24,528 nucleotides of DNA from Clostridia bacterium (GTDB lineage Bacteria; Bacillota; Clostridia; TANB77; CAG-508), in the NCBI GenBank assembly GCA_900758165.1, contig CAAEQN010000067.1, positions 1-24,528 on the forward strand, in the 5' to 3' direction. The stretch's first letter is position 1. Each line of letters starts with the position of its first letter. The translations under genes were made by a program, and so were the position numbers. This document shows positions 1 through 6,310 of this stretch, one piece after another. The notes below the pieces were generated by a model that saw nothing but the letters and a program-made list of their open reading frames with translations, searched no databases and was not told where the DNA came from.

Positions 1-33
1 CAATCATACAGGGAGTCAGCATAATAAAAAAAC

Positions 34-54
34 TAGCACTATTTTTTAGTGCTA
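34..54. terminator. Hairpin at window start, possible terminator
   Basis: A perfect 8-bp stem (TAGCACTA/TAGTGCTA, loop TTTTT) is preceded by seven A residues. Read on the minus strand, the stem is followed by a T run, which is the better terminator orientation. On the plus strand the T run starts only about ten bases downstream. No minus-strand gene precedes it in this window, so it may be a bidirectional terminator of a plus-strand gene lying left of the window. Confidence 0.4.
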
Positions 55-89
55 ATGTTTAAAAATTTTTGGGACATTTTCCCTTTTAC

Positions 90-171
90 TTGACAATAAA
101 AAGTTAAGTTTTTCTATATATTTTTTCTAAAATATATGGACTTTTTTAGTTATTTTGTGTATTATTATAAT
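90..171 (+). promoter_or_regulatory. Candidate promoters for the first secreted protein
   Basis: Two partial promoters are visible. TTGACA at 90-95 is followed 18-19 bases later by CTATAT/TATATA at 114-120. A perfect TATAAT lies at 166-171, but its -35 region is poor. Either could drive the gene starting at 204; the sequence does not decide between them. Confidence 0.35.
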
Positions 172-203
172 ATATTAAATTTAAACAAGAGAGGGCGATT
201 TTT

Positions 204-602
204 ATGAATAAATATTTAAAAATAACATTAATTAGTTTAATACTATTATTTTTTATATTATCTAGTAATTGTTTTGCTGTTAATATTGATATGAATTTAG
301 GAGCAAATCTAACAGATACCAATATTGAAAATACTAATCAATTAGATAATTCAGTAGATTCTAACAGTACAAATGCTCTTAACAATTCTGATTTTTCAGG
401 TTCTACAAATACAAGTAACACTTCATCTACTAATAGTACAAGTGCAACTTCTAATTCTTCAAGTTCATCTACTTTTAGTACTTTAAATTCTTTACCAGAA
501 GCAGAATTAGGGCTAACTAATATTTTAAATATACTTCTTATAACAGTTGGCGTAGTTTTAATTTTATTAGCAATAGCAATTATTATAAAATTAAAAAAAT
601 AA
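204..602 (+). CDS. Secreted, membrane-anchored Ser/Thr/Asn-rich protein
   Basis: A 132-residue protein of unknown function. Residues 1-25 form a signal peptide ending near CFA. Residues 26-95 are a low-complexity stretch dominated by N, S and T. Residues about 103-128 form a hydrophobic membrane helix, followed by a short tail ending KLKK. The predicted topology is an exported extended stalk held by a C-terminal membrane anchor with a tiny basic cytoplasmic tail. No sortase motif or enzymatic domain is visible. AGAGAGGG at 188-195 lies 8 bases before the ATG. The next gene on the same strand encodes a protein of the same architecture but different composition, with a terminator between them, so they are separate units. 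The function is not recognised; a surface or spore-envelope role would be a guess. Confidence 0.75.
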   Translation: MNKYLKITLISLILLFFILSSNCFAVNIDMNLGANLTDTNIENTNQLDNSVDSNSTNALNNSDFSGSTNTSNTSSTNSTSATSNSSSSSTFSTLNSLPEAELGLTNILNILLITVGVVLILLAIAIIIKLKK

Positions 603-628
603 ACTTTATAAATAAAAAATCTATTTTA

Positions 629-661
629 AGAAACTTTATTTTTAGTAAAGTTTCTTTTTTT
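629..661 (+). terminator. Rho-independent terminator
   Basis: A 10-bp perfect stem (629-638 with 646-655) and a 7-base loop are followed by a T run. It ends the transcript of the gene at 204-602. Confidence 0.8.
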
Positions 662-733
662 GACATTTTTTTAATGTATATTTTATTTCTATAAATAAAT
701 ACTAATATTATTATCATCAAAAAGGAGGAAATT

Positions 734-1174
734 ATGAAGAAAAAATTTTTAATTTCAATTGCTTTATTTTTTAGTATTTTAGTTTTTTCATTTTCTTATT
801 CTTTTGCTGCAACTAATGTAGTAAATAATGTTGGAAATGCAATTGCTGGTGCTACAAATACTGTAGAAAATGCCGCAAAAAACGTAACTTCTGCTGCAGG
901 TAATGTAATTACCAAAGGCGTGGATGCCACGAAAAACACTGTTAACAATGCCGCTTCAGCTACTACAAATAATACTAAAAAGGCTACTAATACAACAACA
1001 GGAAATTATAATGCAAGAAGAACCGCTACATCAGGAACAACTTATGCCGGAATGACAGCTAACGTTTGGACTTGGCTTATTGTAGGTATTTTAGGCGTAG
1101 CAATAGTTGCATTAGTTCTATTTTATGGCAGACAACGTTCAGATAACGTAGAACATAGTCATATTGATGAATAA
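734..1174 (+). CDS. Secreted, membrane-anchored Ala/Asn/Thr-rich repeat protein
   Basis: A 146-residue protein of unknown function. It has a signal peptide (about 1-26, ending SFAA). An Ala/Asn/Thr/Val-rich segment follows (about 27-90), with loosely repeated units of the type NVxNAAxxVT that would form amphipathic helices, somewhat like LEA or apolipoprotein-type repeats. Next come a T/R-rich linker, one membrane helix (about 110-130) and a charged tail ending HSHIDE. GGAGG lies just before the ATG. The plan is the same as in the preceding gene (signal peptide, low-complexity exported region, C-terminal anchor), but sequence similarity is not obvious. No catalytic motif is seen. An LEA-like protective or surface-stalk role is inference only. 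Confidence 0.75.
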   Translation: MKKKFLISIALFFSILVFSFSYSFAATNVVNNVGNAIAGATNTVENAAKNVTSAAGNVITKGVDATKNTVNNAASATTNNTKKATNTTTGNYNARRTATSGTTYAGMTANVWTWLIVGILGVAIVALVLFYGRQRSDNVEHSHIDE

Positions 1175-1180
1175 TTCTAA

Positions 1181-1225
1181 AAAAGAAGGTCTTTTAATAT
1201 TATATCAAAACCTTCTTTTCTTTTT
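1181..1225 (+). terminator. Rho-independent terminator
   Basis: A 10-bp stem, AAAAGAAGGT (1181-1190) with ACCTTCTTTT (1210-1219), is followed by a T-rich tail immediately after the stop of the preceding gene. Confidence 0.8.
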
Positions 1226-1254
1226 ATAATATCTTGCAAAATTTAATTTTAATA

Positions 1255-1283
1255 TTTAAAAAATCTTTAAAAGATGCTATAAT
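1255..1283 (+). promoter_or_regulatory. smpB promoter, extended -10
   Basis: TTTAAA (1255-1260), a 17-base spacer and TGC-TATAAT (-10 at 1278-1283, TG at 1275-1276). The extended -10 element compensates for a weak -35. Confidence 0.6.
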
Positions 1284-1337
1284 ATTTTTATTAATATCAA
1301 AAAATTATTTGCCATTAAAGGGGGATGAAAAAATATT

Positions 1338-1781
1338 ATGATAAAAACAATTGCAAAGAATCCAACTGCCAGACATAATTATAATATACTAGATACTATT
1401 GAAGCCGGTATAGTGTTGACTGGTACTGAAATAAAATCAATTAGAAATGGAAAAGTTAACTTAAAAGACAGTTATGCAGGACTAAAAAATGGAGAAGTAT
1501 ATATATATTCTATGCATATTAGTCCTTATGAACATGGTAATATTTTTAATAAAAATCCTTTACGTGATAGAAAATTATTATTAAATAAAAGAGAAATTTT
1601 TAAATTATCTGGTATGATTAATCAAAAGGGCTATACTTTAGTTCCTGTTTCTTTGTATTTTAAAAATAATATTGTTAAAGTAGAACTTGGAATCGGTAAA
1701 GGTAAAAAATTATATGATAAACGTGAAGATTTAAAGAAAAAAGATTCTCAAATGTACATACAAAAACATTTAAATGATTAG
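1338..1781 (+). CDS. smpB: SsrA-binding protein SmpB
   Basis: A 147-residue SmpB of normal family length. It binds tmRNA (ssrA) and delivers it to stalled ribosomes for trans-translation. Family features visible are the N-terminal ARHNYNI, the core GIVLTGTEIKSIR (about 25-37), SYAG..NGEVYI and HISPYEHGN. The basic C-terminal tail with KLYDKRE..KKKD is the part that becomes helical in the empty mRNA channel. The Shine-Dalgarno AAAGGGGG (1317-1324) is 13 bases from the ATG, slightly long. The ATG at 1325 overlaps the Shine-Dalgarno and is out of frame. The gene has its own promoter and ends at a bidirectional terminator shared with fba. The tmRNA gene, often a close neighbour, was not found in this window. 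Confidence 0.97.
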   Translation: MIKTIAKNPTARHNYNILDTIEAGIVLTGTEIKSIRNGKVNLKDSYAGLKNGEVYIYSMHISPYEHGNIFNKNPLRDRKLLLNKREIFKLSGMINQKGYTLVPVSLYFKNNIVKVELGIGKGKKLYDKREDLKKKDSQMYIQKHLND

Positions 1782-1828
1782 CTTGCTTTATTAAAAAATA
1801 GGTTTTTAATACTTTTTTGTTAATATTC

Positions 1829-1858
1829 TAAAAGTGCAGATTTAAGTCTGCACTTTTA
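1829..1858. terminator. Bidirectional terminator between smpB and fba
   Basis: A 12-bp stem (1829-1840 with 1847-1858) and a 6-base loop are flanked by A/T runs. It lies between converging genes and probably serves both. Confidence 0.75.
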
Positions 1859-1901
1859 ATTATTAATTTTTAATTTATATTCAATAAAATTTTATTTCAT
1901 T

Positions 1902-2831
1902 TTATGCTTTATTACTTGATCCAAATACATCTCTTATTTTGTGTTGTACTGTTTGTTTTATTTGTTCTCTTGCAGGTGCTAGATATTTACGAGGATCAAA
2001 TACTTCTGGATTTTCAATAAATACTTTTCTTATTTGTGCTGTCATTGCTAATCTTAAATCTGTATCAACATTTATTTTAGATACTCCAGATAAACTTGCT
2101 TCATGTAGTATTTCATCTGGAACACCTTTTGCTCCTGGTATATTTCCTCCATATTTATTACACATATCTACTAACTCTGGTATTACAGTAGATGCTCCAT
2201 GAAGAACTATTGGAGTATTTGGTATTAATTCTTTTACCTTTGCTAAAATATCAAATCTTAATTTAGCTTCTCCTTTAAATTTGTAAGCTCCATGACTTGT
2301 TCCTATTGCTATTGCTAAAGAATCACATCCTGTTCTTTCAACAAATTCTTTTGCTTGCATTGGATCTGTATACATAGCATCATTTGCTGCAACATTAACG
2401 TCATCTTCTATTCCTGCTAATTTTCCAAGTTCAGCTTCTACAACAACTCCATGAGCATGTGCATAATCTACGACTTGTTTTGTTAATCTTACATTTTCTT
2501 CAAAATCATATTTTGATCCATCTATCATTACAGATGTAAATCCGTTATCAACGCACATTTTACAAGTTTCAAAATCTGGGCCATGGTCTAAATGTAGAAC
2601 TACTGGTATATCATGTTCTTCTAAAGCTGCCTCCACCATCTTTTTTAAATATCCTATTCTTGCATATTTTATTGCACTTGAAGACGCTTGTAATATTACT
2701 GGAGAATTTTCTTCTGCAGCAGCATCCACTATTCCTTGTATTATTTCCATATTATTTACATTAAATGCTCCTATTGCAAAATGTTCCTCCATAGATTTTT
2801 TAAACATTTCTTTAGTTGTTACTAATGGCAT
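1902..2831 (-). CDS. fba: Class II fructose-1,6-bisphosphate aldolase
   Basis: A 309-residue zinc-dependent aldolase that interconverts fructose-1,6-bisphosphate with dihydroxyacetone phosphate and glyceraldehyde-3-phosphate in cytosolic glycolysis and gluconeogenesis. Visible motifs are HLDHG at 80-84 (catalytic Asp82, zinc ligand His83), EAELG at 132-136, GTSHG at 177-181 (zinc ligand His180), VLHGAS at 209-214 (zinc ligand His211) and INVDTDLR at 253-260 (phosphate binding). The length fits FbaA/Fba. Tagatose-bisphosphate aldolases of the same family cannot be fully excluded. AAGGAGG lies 9 bases before the ATG. A strong promoter (2874-2902) and flanking terminators make it a single-gene unit, as expected for a highly expressed glycolytic gene. 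Confidence 0.95.
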   Translation of the reverse strand: MPLVTTKEMFKKSMEEHFAIGAFNVNNMEIIQGIVDAAAEENSPVILQASSSAIKYARIGYLKKMVEAALEEHDIPVVLHLDHGPDFETCKMCVDNGFTSVMIDGSKYDFEENVRLTKQVVDYAHAHGVVVEAELGKLAGIEDDVNVAANDAMYTDPMQAKEFVERTGCDSLAIAIGTSHGAYKFKGEAKLRFDILAKVKELIPNTPIVLHGASTVIPELVDMCNKYGGNIPGAKGVPDEILHEASLSGVSKINVDTDLRLAMTAQIRKVFIENPEVFDPRKYLAPAREQIKQTVQHKIRDVFGSSNKA

Positions 2832-2873
2832 ATTAAATTTCCTCCTTAATAATTACTTTTTTAATATATTCAT

Positions 2874-2902
2874 ATTTTATTTCTATTGATTATAAAAGTC
2901 AA
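2874..2902 (-). promoter_or_regulatory. fba promoter
   Basis: On the minus strand: TTGACT (2902-2897), a 17-base spacer and TAAAAT (2879-2874). The near-consensus match fits a vegetative sigma-A promoter. Confidence 0.75.
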
Positions 2903-2942
2903 GTTTTAACTACAATATTTTCTTTATTACACATTAAAAGTT

Positions 2943-2984
2943 ATACATGTTACAAATGGCTAATAAACCATTTATAACATGTAT
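2943..2984 (-). terminator. Long hairpin, probable terminator of the Spo0E-like gene
   Basis: A 17-bp stem with one mismatch (2943-2959 with 2968-2984) and an 8-base loop. On the minus strand it is followed by CTTTTAATG, a modest T tail. It lies 17 bases after the stop of the Spo0E-like gene and upstream of the fba promoter. Confidence 0.6.
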
Positions 2985-3001
2985 TAAGTTCAAAATATAA
3001 T

Positions 3002-3163
3002 TTATTGAGTTTTATCTTTATTGTTTATCCTTTTCATTTCATTCGCAATGAATTTATCTATTTTCTGACTTTGTTTTAATATGGCCTTATAGTCAGCTCC
3101 TTGGGCAATCAATGCTTCTAGTTTTGCAGTGTTTTTTAATCTTTTTAATGTCTCTCTACTCAT
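3002..3163 (-). CDS. Spo0E-like small phosphatase (53 aa)
   Basis: A small gene of 53 codons. The protein reads MSRETLKRLK at the start and contains LEALIAQGADY (15-25) and ILKQSQKIDKFIANEM (28-43). The SQxxD core (Ser32-Gln33 and Asp36) within two short helices is the signature of Spo0E-family aspartyl-phosphate phosphatases, which dephosphorylate Spo0A~P and delay sporulation. Family members are typically 50-85 residues, so the length fits. GGAGGAG (3174-3180) lies 10 bases before the ATG. A sequence matching the Spo0A box sits in its promoter region (3212-3221), suggesting feedback control, and a long hairpin follows the stop. The target response regulator cannot be read from the sequence. 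Some family members act on other regulators. Confidence 0.8.
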   Translation of the reverse strand: MSRETLKRLKNTAKLEALIAQGADYKAILKQSQKIDKFIANEMKRINNKDKTQ

Positions 3164-3186
3164 TTTACATCAACTCCTCCACGTCT

Positions 3187-3221
3187 ATAATACTACATTA
3201 CAAATGTGGAATTTGTCGAAA
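3187..3221 (-). promoter_or_regulatory. Spo0A-box-like site and -10 of the Spo0E-like gene
   Basis: TTTGTCGAAA on the plus strand at 3212-3221 (TTTCGACAAA on the coding strand) is a full match to the known Spo0A binding core TTGTCGAA. A TATTAT -10 candidate lies at 3192-3187. A 17-base spacer would place the -35 at 3215-3210, overlapping the box. A weaker related sequence, CTGTCATT, follows at 3223-3230. Direct Spo0A control is inferred from the match and the position only. Confidence 0.55.
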
Positions 3222-3244
3222 CCTGTCATTGATTTAAAATTTTT

Positions 3245-3427
3245 TTATTTTTTTGTATTTTTATAGCTAGAGCACATAGATTCATCTGGTTGTTTTGTTT
3301 GGCATCCTTCTACTGGAGTTACGATTATATTTTCTAACTCACATTGTTGTCTTTGTCCATTGTTAAACTTACATGATGATACAGTACAATTTATTGTTTG
3401 ATTTTGATTATTGTTATTTTCTTTCAT
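3245..3427 (-). CDS. DUF1540 cysteine-rich small protein
   Basis: A 60-residue protein with an Asn/Gln-rich start and five cysteines (14, 19, 29, 42, 52) in the pattern CxVxxCxxNxxxxxxC then IxVxP...C...C. This matches the DUF1540 family common in Clostridia and Bacilli, a probable small metal-binding or zinc-finger-like domain of unknown function. AAGGAGG lies at good spacing before the ATG. It lies 68 bases downstream of the peroxiredoxin gene with no clear terminator between, so the two may be co-transcribed. A shared redox or metal theme is tempting but unproven. Confidence 0.8.
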   Translation of the reverse strand: MKENNNNQNQTINCTVSSCKFNNGQRQQCELENIIVTPVEGCQTKQPDESMCSSYKNTKK

Positions 3428-3495
3428 TTAAAATTCCTCCTTAATTTATTCTTACATTTATTATTTGCATATATAACTTTTTTTATGTATTTTAG

Positions 3496-4230
3496 TTATT
3501 TGTTTTCTGTTTTATTTTTTTCATTTCTTTCTTGTAAACATGAATTTTTTTGCGTTGAATCCATTTTACAAATTTTAGGATTTCTAAATGACAAATACCA
3601 ATTCATTCCATTTTTTTCTGCATCTATTTGTTTTATTCTATTTTGTAATTCACTAAAAGTTTGAGGCATTGGTAATATCATAGGTTCACATGGCATCCAA
3701 TTTGCCGGTGCCATTTGATTATTTGCATCTGCAGTTTGTAGTGCTTTTACTATTCTTAATATTTCTGGTATGTTTCTTCCTATATTCATTGGATATACTA
3801 AAATTGCCCTTACTCTTTGTTTGTCATCTATAATAAACACATTTCTTACTGTTGCTGTTGTACTTATATCATTTGATATCATTCCATATTTTCTTGCTAT
3901 TTCTCCGCTTCTATCAGCTATTATAGGAAATGGTATTACTATTCCAGTTCTACAGTAAATATCATACATCCAAGCTAAATGCGAAGGATTACTATCTATA
4001 CTTAAGCCAAGTAAGCATGCATTTAATGCTTCAAAGTATGGGTTTGCTCTTGCAAAAGCAATCATTTCTGTTGTACATACGGGGGTAAAATCACCTGGAT
4101 GTGAAAACAACACTATCCACTTTCCTTTATATTTATCTAAAGATATATTACCCATAGTCGTTGTTGCATTAAAATCTGGTGCAATTTGCCCTATTTTTAT
4201 ATTTCCATTTACCATTAATTCATAATCCAT
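3496..4230 (-). CDS. Peroxiredoxin, Prx6/AhpC-TSA type
   Basis: A cytosolic thiol peroxidase of 244 residues reducing H2O2, organic peroxides or peroxynitrite. The thioredoxin-fold core starts with IGQIAPDF. The active site PGDFTPVCTTE carries the peroxidatic cysteine (Cys52 from the start chosen here), with Thr49 and the downstream Arg (TVRNVF) of the catalytic triad. The C-terminal dimerisation domain with NWMPCEP (Cys181) and NWYLS identifies the Prx6 (1-Cys-like) subfamily. The last about 25 residues form an unusual charged tail with two extra cysteines (Cys221, Cys231), candidate resolving residues. Start choice: AAAGGAG lies 8 bases before the ATG at 4230. The in-frame ATG 18 bases further upstream overlaps that Shine-Dalgarno and is rejected. 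Confidence 0.92.
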   Translation of the reverse strand: MDYELMVNGNIKIGQIAPDFNATTTMGNISLDKYKGKWIVLFSHPGDFTPVCTTEMIAFARANPYFEALNACLLGLSIDSNPSHLAWMYDIYCRTGIVIPFPIIADRSGEIARKYGMISNDISTTATVRNVFIIDDKQRVRAILVYPMNIGRNIPEILRIVKALQTADANNQMAPANWMPCEPMILPMPQTFSELQNRIKQIDAEKNGMNWYLSFRNPKICKMDSTQKNSCLQERNEKNKTENK

Positions 4231-4394
4231 AATAAAAACTCCTTTCATATTCTATATTATGAAAAGATTTTTATTTTGTTCATTTATTTCGATAAGATAT
4301 TAAAGTAAAATCATATAAACGATATTATTAAAAATCACTTTTTTATATTTTTTATTCTTTTTTCTCATTATTCACATTTTCCTTTTGTATATAA

Positions 4395-4420
4395 AGACTA
4401 GCTAATACTCTAGCTAGTCT
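4395..4420 (-). terminator. Hairpin after surface-protein remnant
   Basis: A perfect 9-bp stem (4395-4403 with 4412-4420) and an 8-base loop, followed on the minus strand by TTTATAT. It lies 18 bases downstream of the stop of the degraded sortase-anchored gene, so it is probably its old terminator. The T tail is weak. Confidence 0.5.
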
Positions 4421-4438
4421 CCACATATCTTGTAGTTA

Positions 4439-4750
4439 TTATTCTCTTGCTTTTTTTCTTTTTACTATTGTTAATGTACCAATAGTTGCTATAGAAGTTA
4501 CAAATAAGATTACACTTGTTATAATATTATCTCCTGTTTTTGGATTATTTGTTTCATTCTTTGTTTGTTCTGTTTTGTTTTCTGTTGCTTGTGTCTCTTT
4601 TTCTGTTAATTCTATTTTTAAAGACCAATTCTTTACTGTGTTTTGAGAATTCCTTGCACTGCTACCGCTCTTTCACTGTTTCCTTTACCCAAAACAATAC
4701 AGTTTCTTTCTTAAAAATTCATATCTGATATATTTAATCTTGTAAGTTCA
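4439..4750 (-). pseudogene. Remnant of a sortase-anchored cell-wall protein
   Basis: Between the peroxiredoxin and the anti-sigma gene, the minus strand encodes the C-terminal end of a surface protein. An E/T/N/K-rich spacer leads to NNPKTGD (an LPxTG-type sorting signal), then a hydrophobic helix (about 20 residues, VILFVTSIATIGTLTIV) and the basic end KRKKARE before a stop at 4441-4439. This is the complete three-part cell-wall sorting signal. Upstream, the frame is interrupted by TGA and TAA. Coding-like sequence continues in another frame (IVLGKGNSERAVAVQG), with a further stop before it (ISDMNF then TAA). At least one frameshift plus N-terminal deletion make this a pseudogene. Nothing resembling the rest of the gene remains, because the anti-sigma gene ends at 4779. 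The original binding or enzymatic domain is unknown. Confidence 0.75.
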
Positions 4751-4778
4751 AATTTCTATTTTTATTCTTCTTTGGCTA

Positions 4779-5627
4779 TTATTCATTTACTATATAACCT
4801 GTCGTATCTGGTCTTACAATATCGCTATCTGTTACTATATTAAATTTATAGTCATAATCAACTACCATATCAGTTTGTCTAATTATCTCTTTATTTGATT
4901 TTTCTATATCTCTAACTGCGAAACCTGTTTCTTTATCTATATACCTTTCATAACTACTTCCTTTAATAACATAACACTCTCTTCCATTGCAATATGTAGA
5001 TTCAATTCCTGTTATAAGTGCATATTGAAGATTTGCAAAAAATCCATCTGGTACATAAGTTACAGGTAATATATTTCCTCCTAGCATTTTTTTAGAATCT
5101 AGCACATTTTTTTTGCCACCTGCCTCTGTAACAACTAATTGCTCATTGCCTTTTTTATAATAAGTTATTTTTTGAATTTCATTGCCATTAACCATTCTTG
5201 TAAGTGTAGTCAAATAGTCTTTACCTTTATTATAACTTTCTGTTATAGTTAAAGTATCTCCTTGATAAGAATATAATCTTGCATAGTAATTATCATATGA
5301 CTGATTTTTATTTACTTTTTCAGAAAGTGAAGTCATTATAATTGTTCTTCTAGCTATTACTATCACATATATCACAATTATAAACAATAATATAGTTTTT
5401 AATAATTTCATTTTATTGCTATATTTTTTTATGTACTTAACTTCTCTTTCATCTCTCTTTGTAGTATTTACTTTAAAATCCTTTTTCATATTTTCAAAAG
5501 TCTTCTGGCACTCATTGCATTCTTTTAAATGTTCATCAATAAATTTATTTGTTTCTTCATTTGTTAAATTTTCAATATAATTTGGTAATAAATCTTGAAC
5601 AATTTTGCAATCTTTTTTCTCTTTCAT
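4779..5627 (-). CDS. Anti-sigma factor, zinc-finger ZAS type, single membrane span
   Basis: A 282-residue putative anti-sigma factor for the ECF sigma encoded just upstream. The N-terminal zinc anti-sigma domain has Cys7 and HxxxCxxC (His33, Cys37, Cys40), which in this family clamps the sigma factor. A basic linker is followed by a membrane helix (about 76-94) and a 185-residue external domain. That domain contains a YIDKETGFAVRD segment, reminiscent of LolA-like sensor domains in clostridial anti-sigma proteins (an inference from motif style). Start choice: the Shine-Dalgarno AAAGGAGG is 9 bases from the ATG at 5627. A TTG three codons earlier abuts the Shine-Dalgarno. The start lies one base after the sigma stop (TAA-T-ATG), so the pair is translationally coupled. 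The inducing signal is unknown. Confidence 0.88.
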   Translation of the reverse strand: MKEKKDCKIVQDLLPNYIENLTNEETNKFIDEHLKECNECQKTFENMKKDFKVNTTKRDEREVKYIKKYSNKMKLLKTILLFIIVIYVIVIARRTIIMTSLSEKVNKNQSYDNYYARLYSYQGDTLTITESYNKGKDYLTTLTRMVNGNEIQKITYYKKGNEQLVVTEAGGKKNVLDSKKMLGGNILPVTYVPDGFFANLQYALITGIESTYCNGRECYVIKGSSYERYIDKETGFAVRDIEKSNKEIIRQTDMVVDYDYKFNIVTDSDIVRPDTTGYIVNE

Positions 5628-5628
5628 A

Positions 5629-6105
5629 TTAATCAACCTCCTTTAATTGATTCTTTCCTCGATAAAATGTTACTCTAGCCCAGTTTTCTGTTTGATTCAT
5701 AATAATTCCTATTTCTTTAAAACTAAGTTCTCCAGTTATCCTTAAATAAATTACTTCTCGTGTCTTTTCATCTAACTTTTGCATTTTTTTATACAATAGT
5801 ATTTTTTCTTCATTAGAAATAACTTTTTCTTCGGTTGTATCATTTGTTTGAATTTCTAGCATTTCTTCTTCAATGCTCACAATTTTTTTGTTCTTTTTGC
5901 ATTGGTTATACCATAAATTTTTAGCAATTTGGCATAACCAAACTGACATTTTGCATTCCCCTTTATATGTATCAATCTTTTTAACTGCTTTACAAAAAGT
6001 TTCTTGTGTTAGTTCTTCAGAAACATCATTATCATGAGTTAAACAGAATAAGAATTTGTTTACTGTTTCAAAATATTGTTCATATATTTGTTCCATATCC
6101 TGCAT
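5629..6105 (-). CDS. ECF-type RNA polymerase sigma factor
   Basis: A 158-residue extracytoplasmic-function sigma factor with region 2 and region 4 only. Region 2 (about 5-70) includes DVSEELTQETFCKAV and a WLCQIAKNLW helix for -10 recognition and core binding. A linker (about 75-105) leads to region 4 (about 106-156), LDEKTREVIYLRITGELSFKE with a helix-turn-helix ending GKNQLKE, for -35 recognition. Start choice: AAAGGAGG lies 9 bases before the ATG at 6105. Upstream in-frame ATGs overlap or precede the Shine-Dalgarno and sit inside the probable promoter. The gene is coupled to its anti-sigma gene, and a TGTAAC-N16-TGTC element lies immediately upstream, as expected for autoregulation. Confidence 0.92.
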   Translation of the reverse strand: MQDMEQIYEQYFETVNKFLFCLTHDNDVSEELTQETFCKAVKKIDTYKGECKMSVWLCQIAKNLWYNQCKKNKKIVSIEEEMLEIQTNDTTEEKVISNEEKILLYKKMQKLDEKTREVIYLRITGELSFKEIGIIMNQTENWARVTFYRGKNQLKEVD

Positions 6106-6130
6106 AACTTTCATCCTCCTTTGCATATAT

Positions 6131-6156
6131 GACAATTGAAATTGCAATTCGTTACA
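6131..6156 (-). promoter_or_regulatory. Candidate autoregulatory ECF promoter
   Basis: On the coding (minus) strand, TGTAAC (6156-6151), a 16-base spacer and TGTC (6134-6131) followed by ATATA. This resembles ECF promoters (an AAC-containing -35 and a CGTC-like -10 separated by about 16 bases). Transcription would start around 6124, leaving a short leader that carries the AAAGGAGG. No good sigma-A promoter overlaps. Confidence 0.55.
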
Positions 6157-6250
6157 AAATTTTCTAATTTTTTATGGAAATATATTGTAAAGAGTAGATT
6201 TTGTATTTTTTAATCTATCCTATATCCTACTATTTATCGCTATAATTATA

Positions 6251-6282
6251 CAAAAAAGAACTACTATATTTCAAGTAGTCTT
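6251..6282 (-). terminator. Terminator after the ABC permease remnant
   Basis: On the minus strand, a stem AGACTACT/AGTAGT (6-bp perfect core, 6260-6265 with 6274-6279, plus imperfect extension) is followed by TTCTTTTTT. It lies about 30 bases downstream of the permease remnant stop and upstream of the sigma factor promoter. Confidence 0.6.
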
Positions 6283-6310
6283 AAAGTAATTTCTTACTAT
6301 TATATTAACT

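Noticed and set aside
1..203. tmRNA (ssrA) or tRNA near smpB
   Set aside because: No TFC-loop, CCA end, acceptor stem or tag-peptide reading frame could be found in the flanks.
1939..2202. Open frames antisense to fba and other confident genes across the window
   Set aside because: They overlap genes with clear family motifs, lack ribosome-binding sites, and their composition follows from the opposite strand.
4231..4248. Upstream ATG at 4248 as the peroxiredoxin start
   Set aside because: The codons after it form the Shine-Dalgarno (AAAGGAG) of the ATG at 4230, and the added residues are outside the family alignment.
4540..4728. Plus-strand frame of 62 codons between the peroxiredoxin and anti-sigma genes
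   Set aside because: It is F/L/S-rich with no Shine-Dalgarno. The opposite strand contains a recognisable sorting signal, so this is its shadow.
6106..6147. Longer sigma factor starting at 6147
   Set aside because: The extension overlaps the Shine-Dalgarno of the ATG at 6105 and the ECF-like promoter elements.
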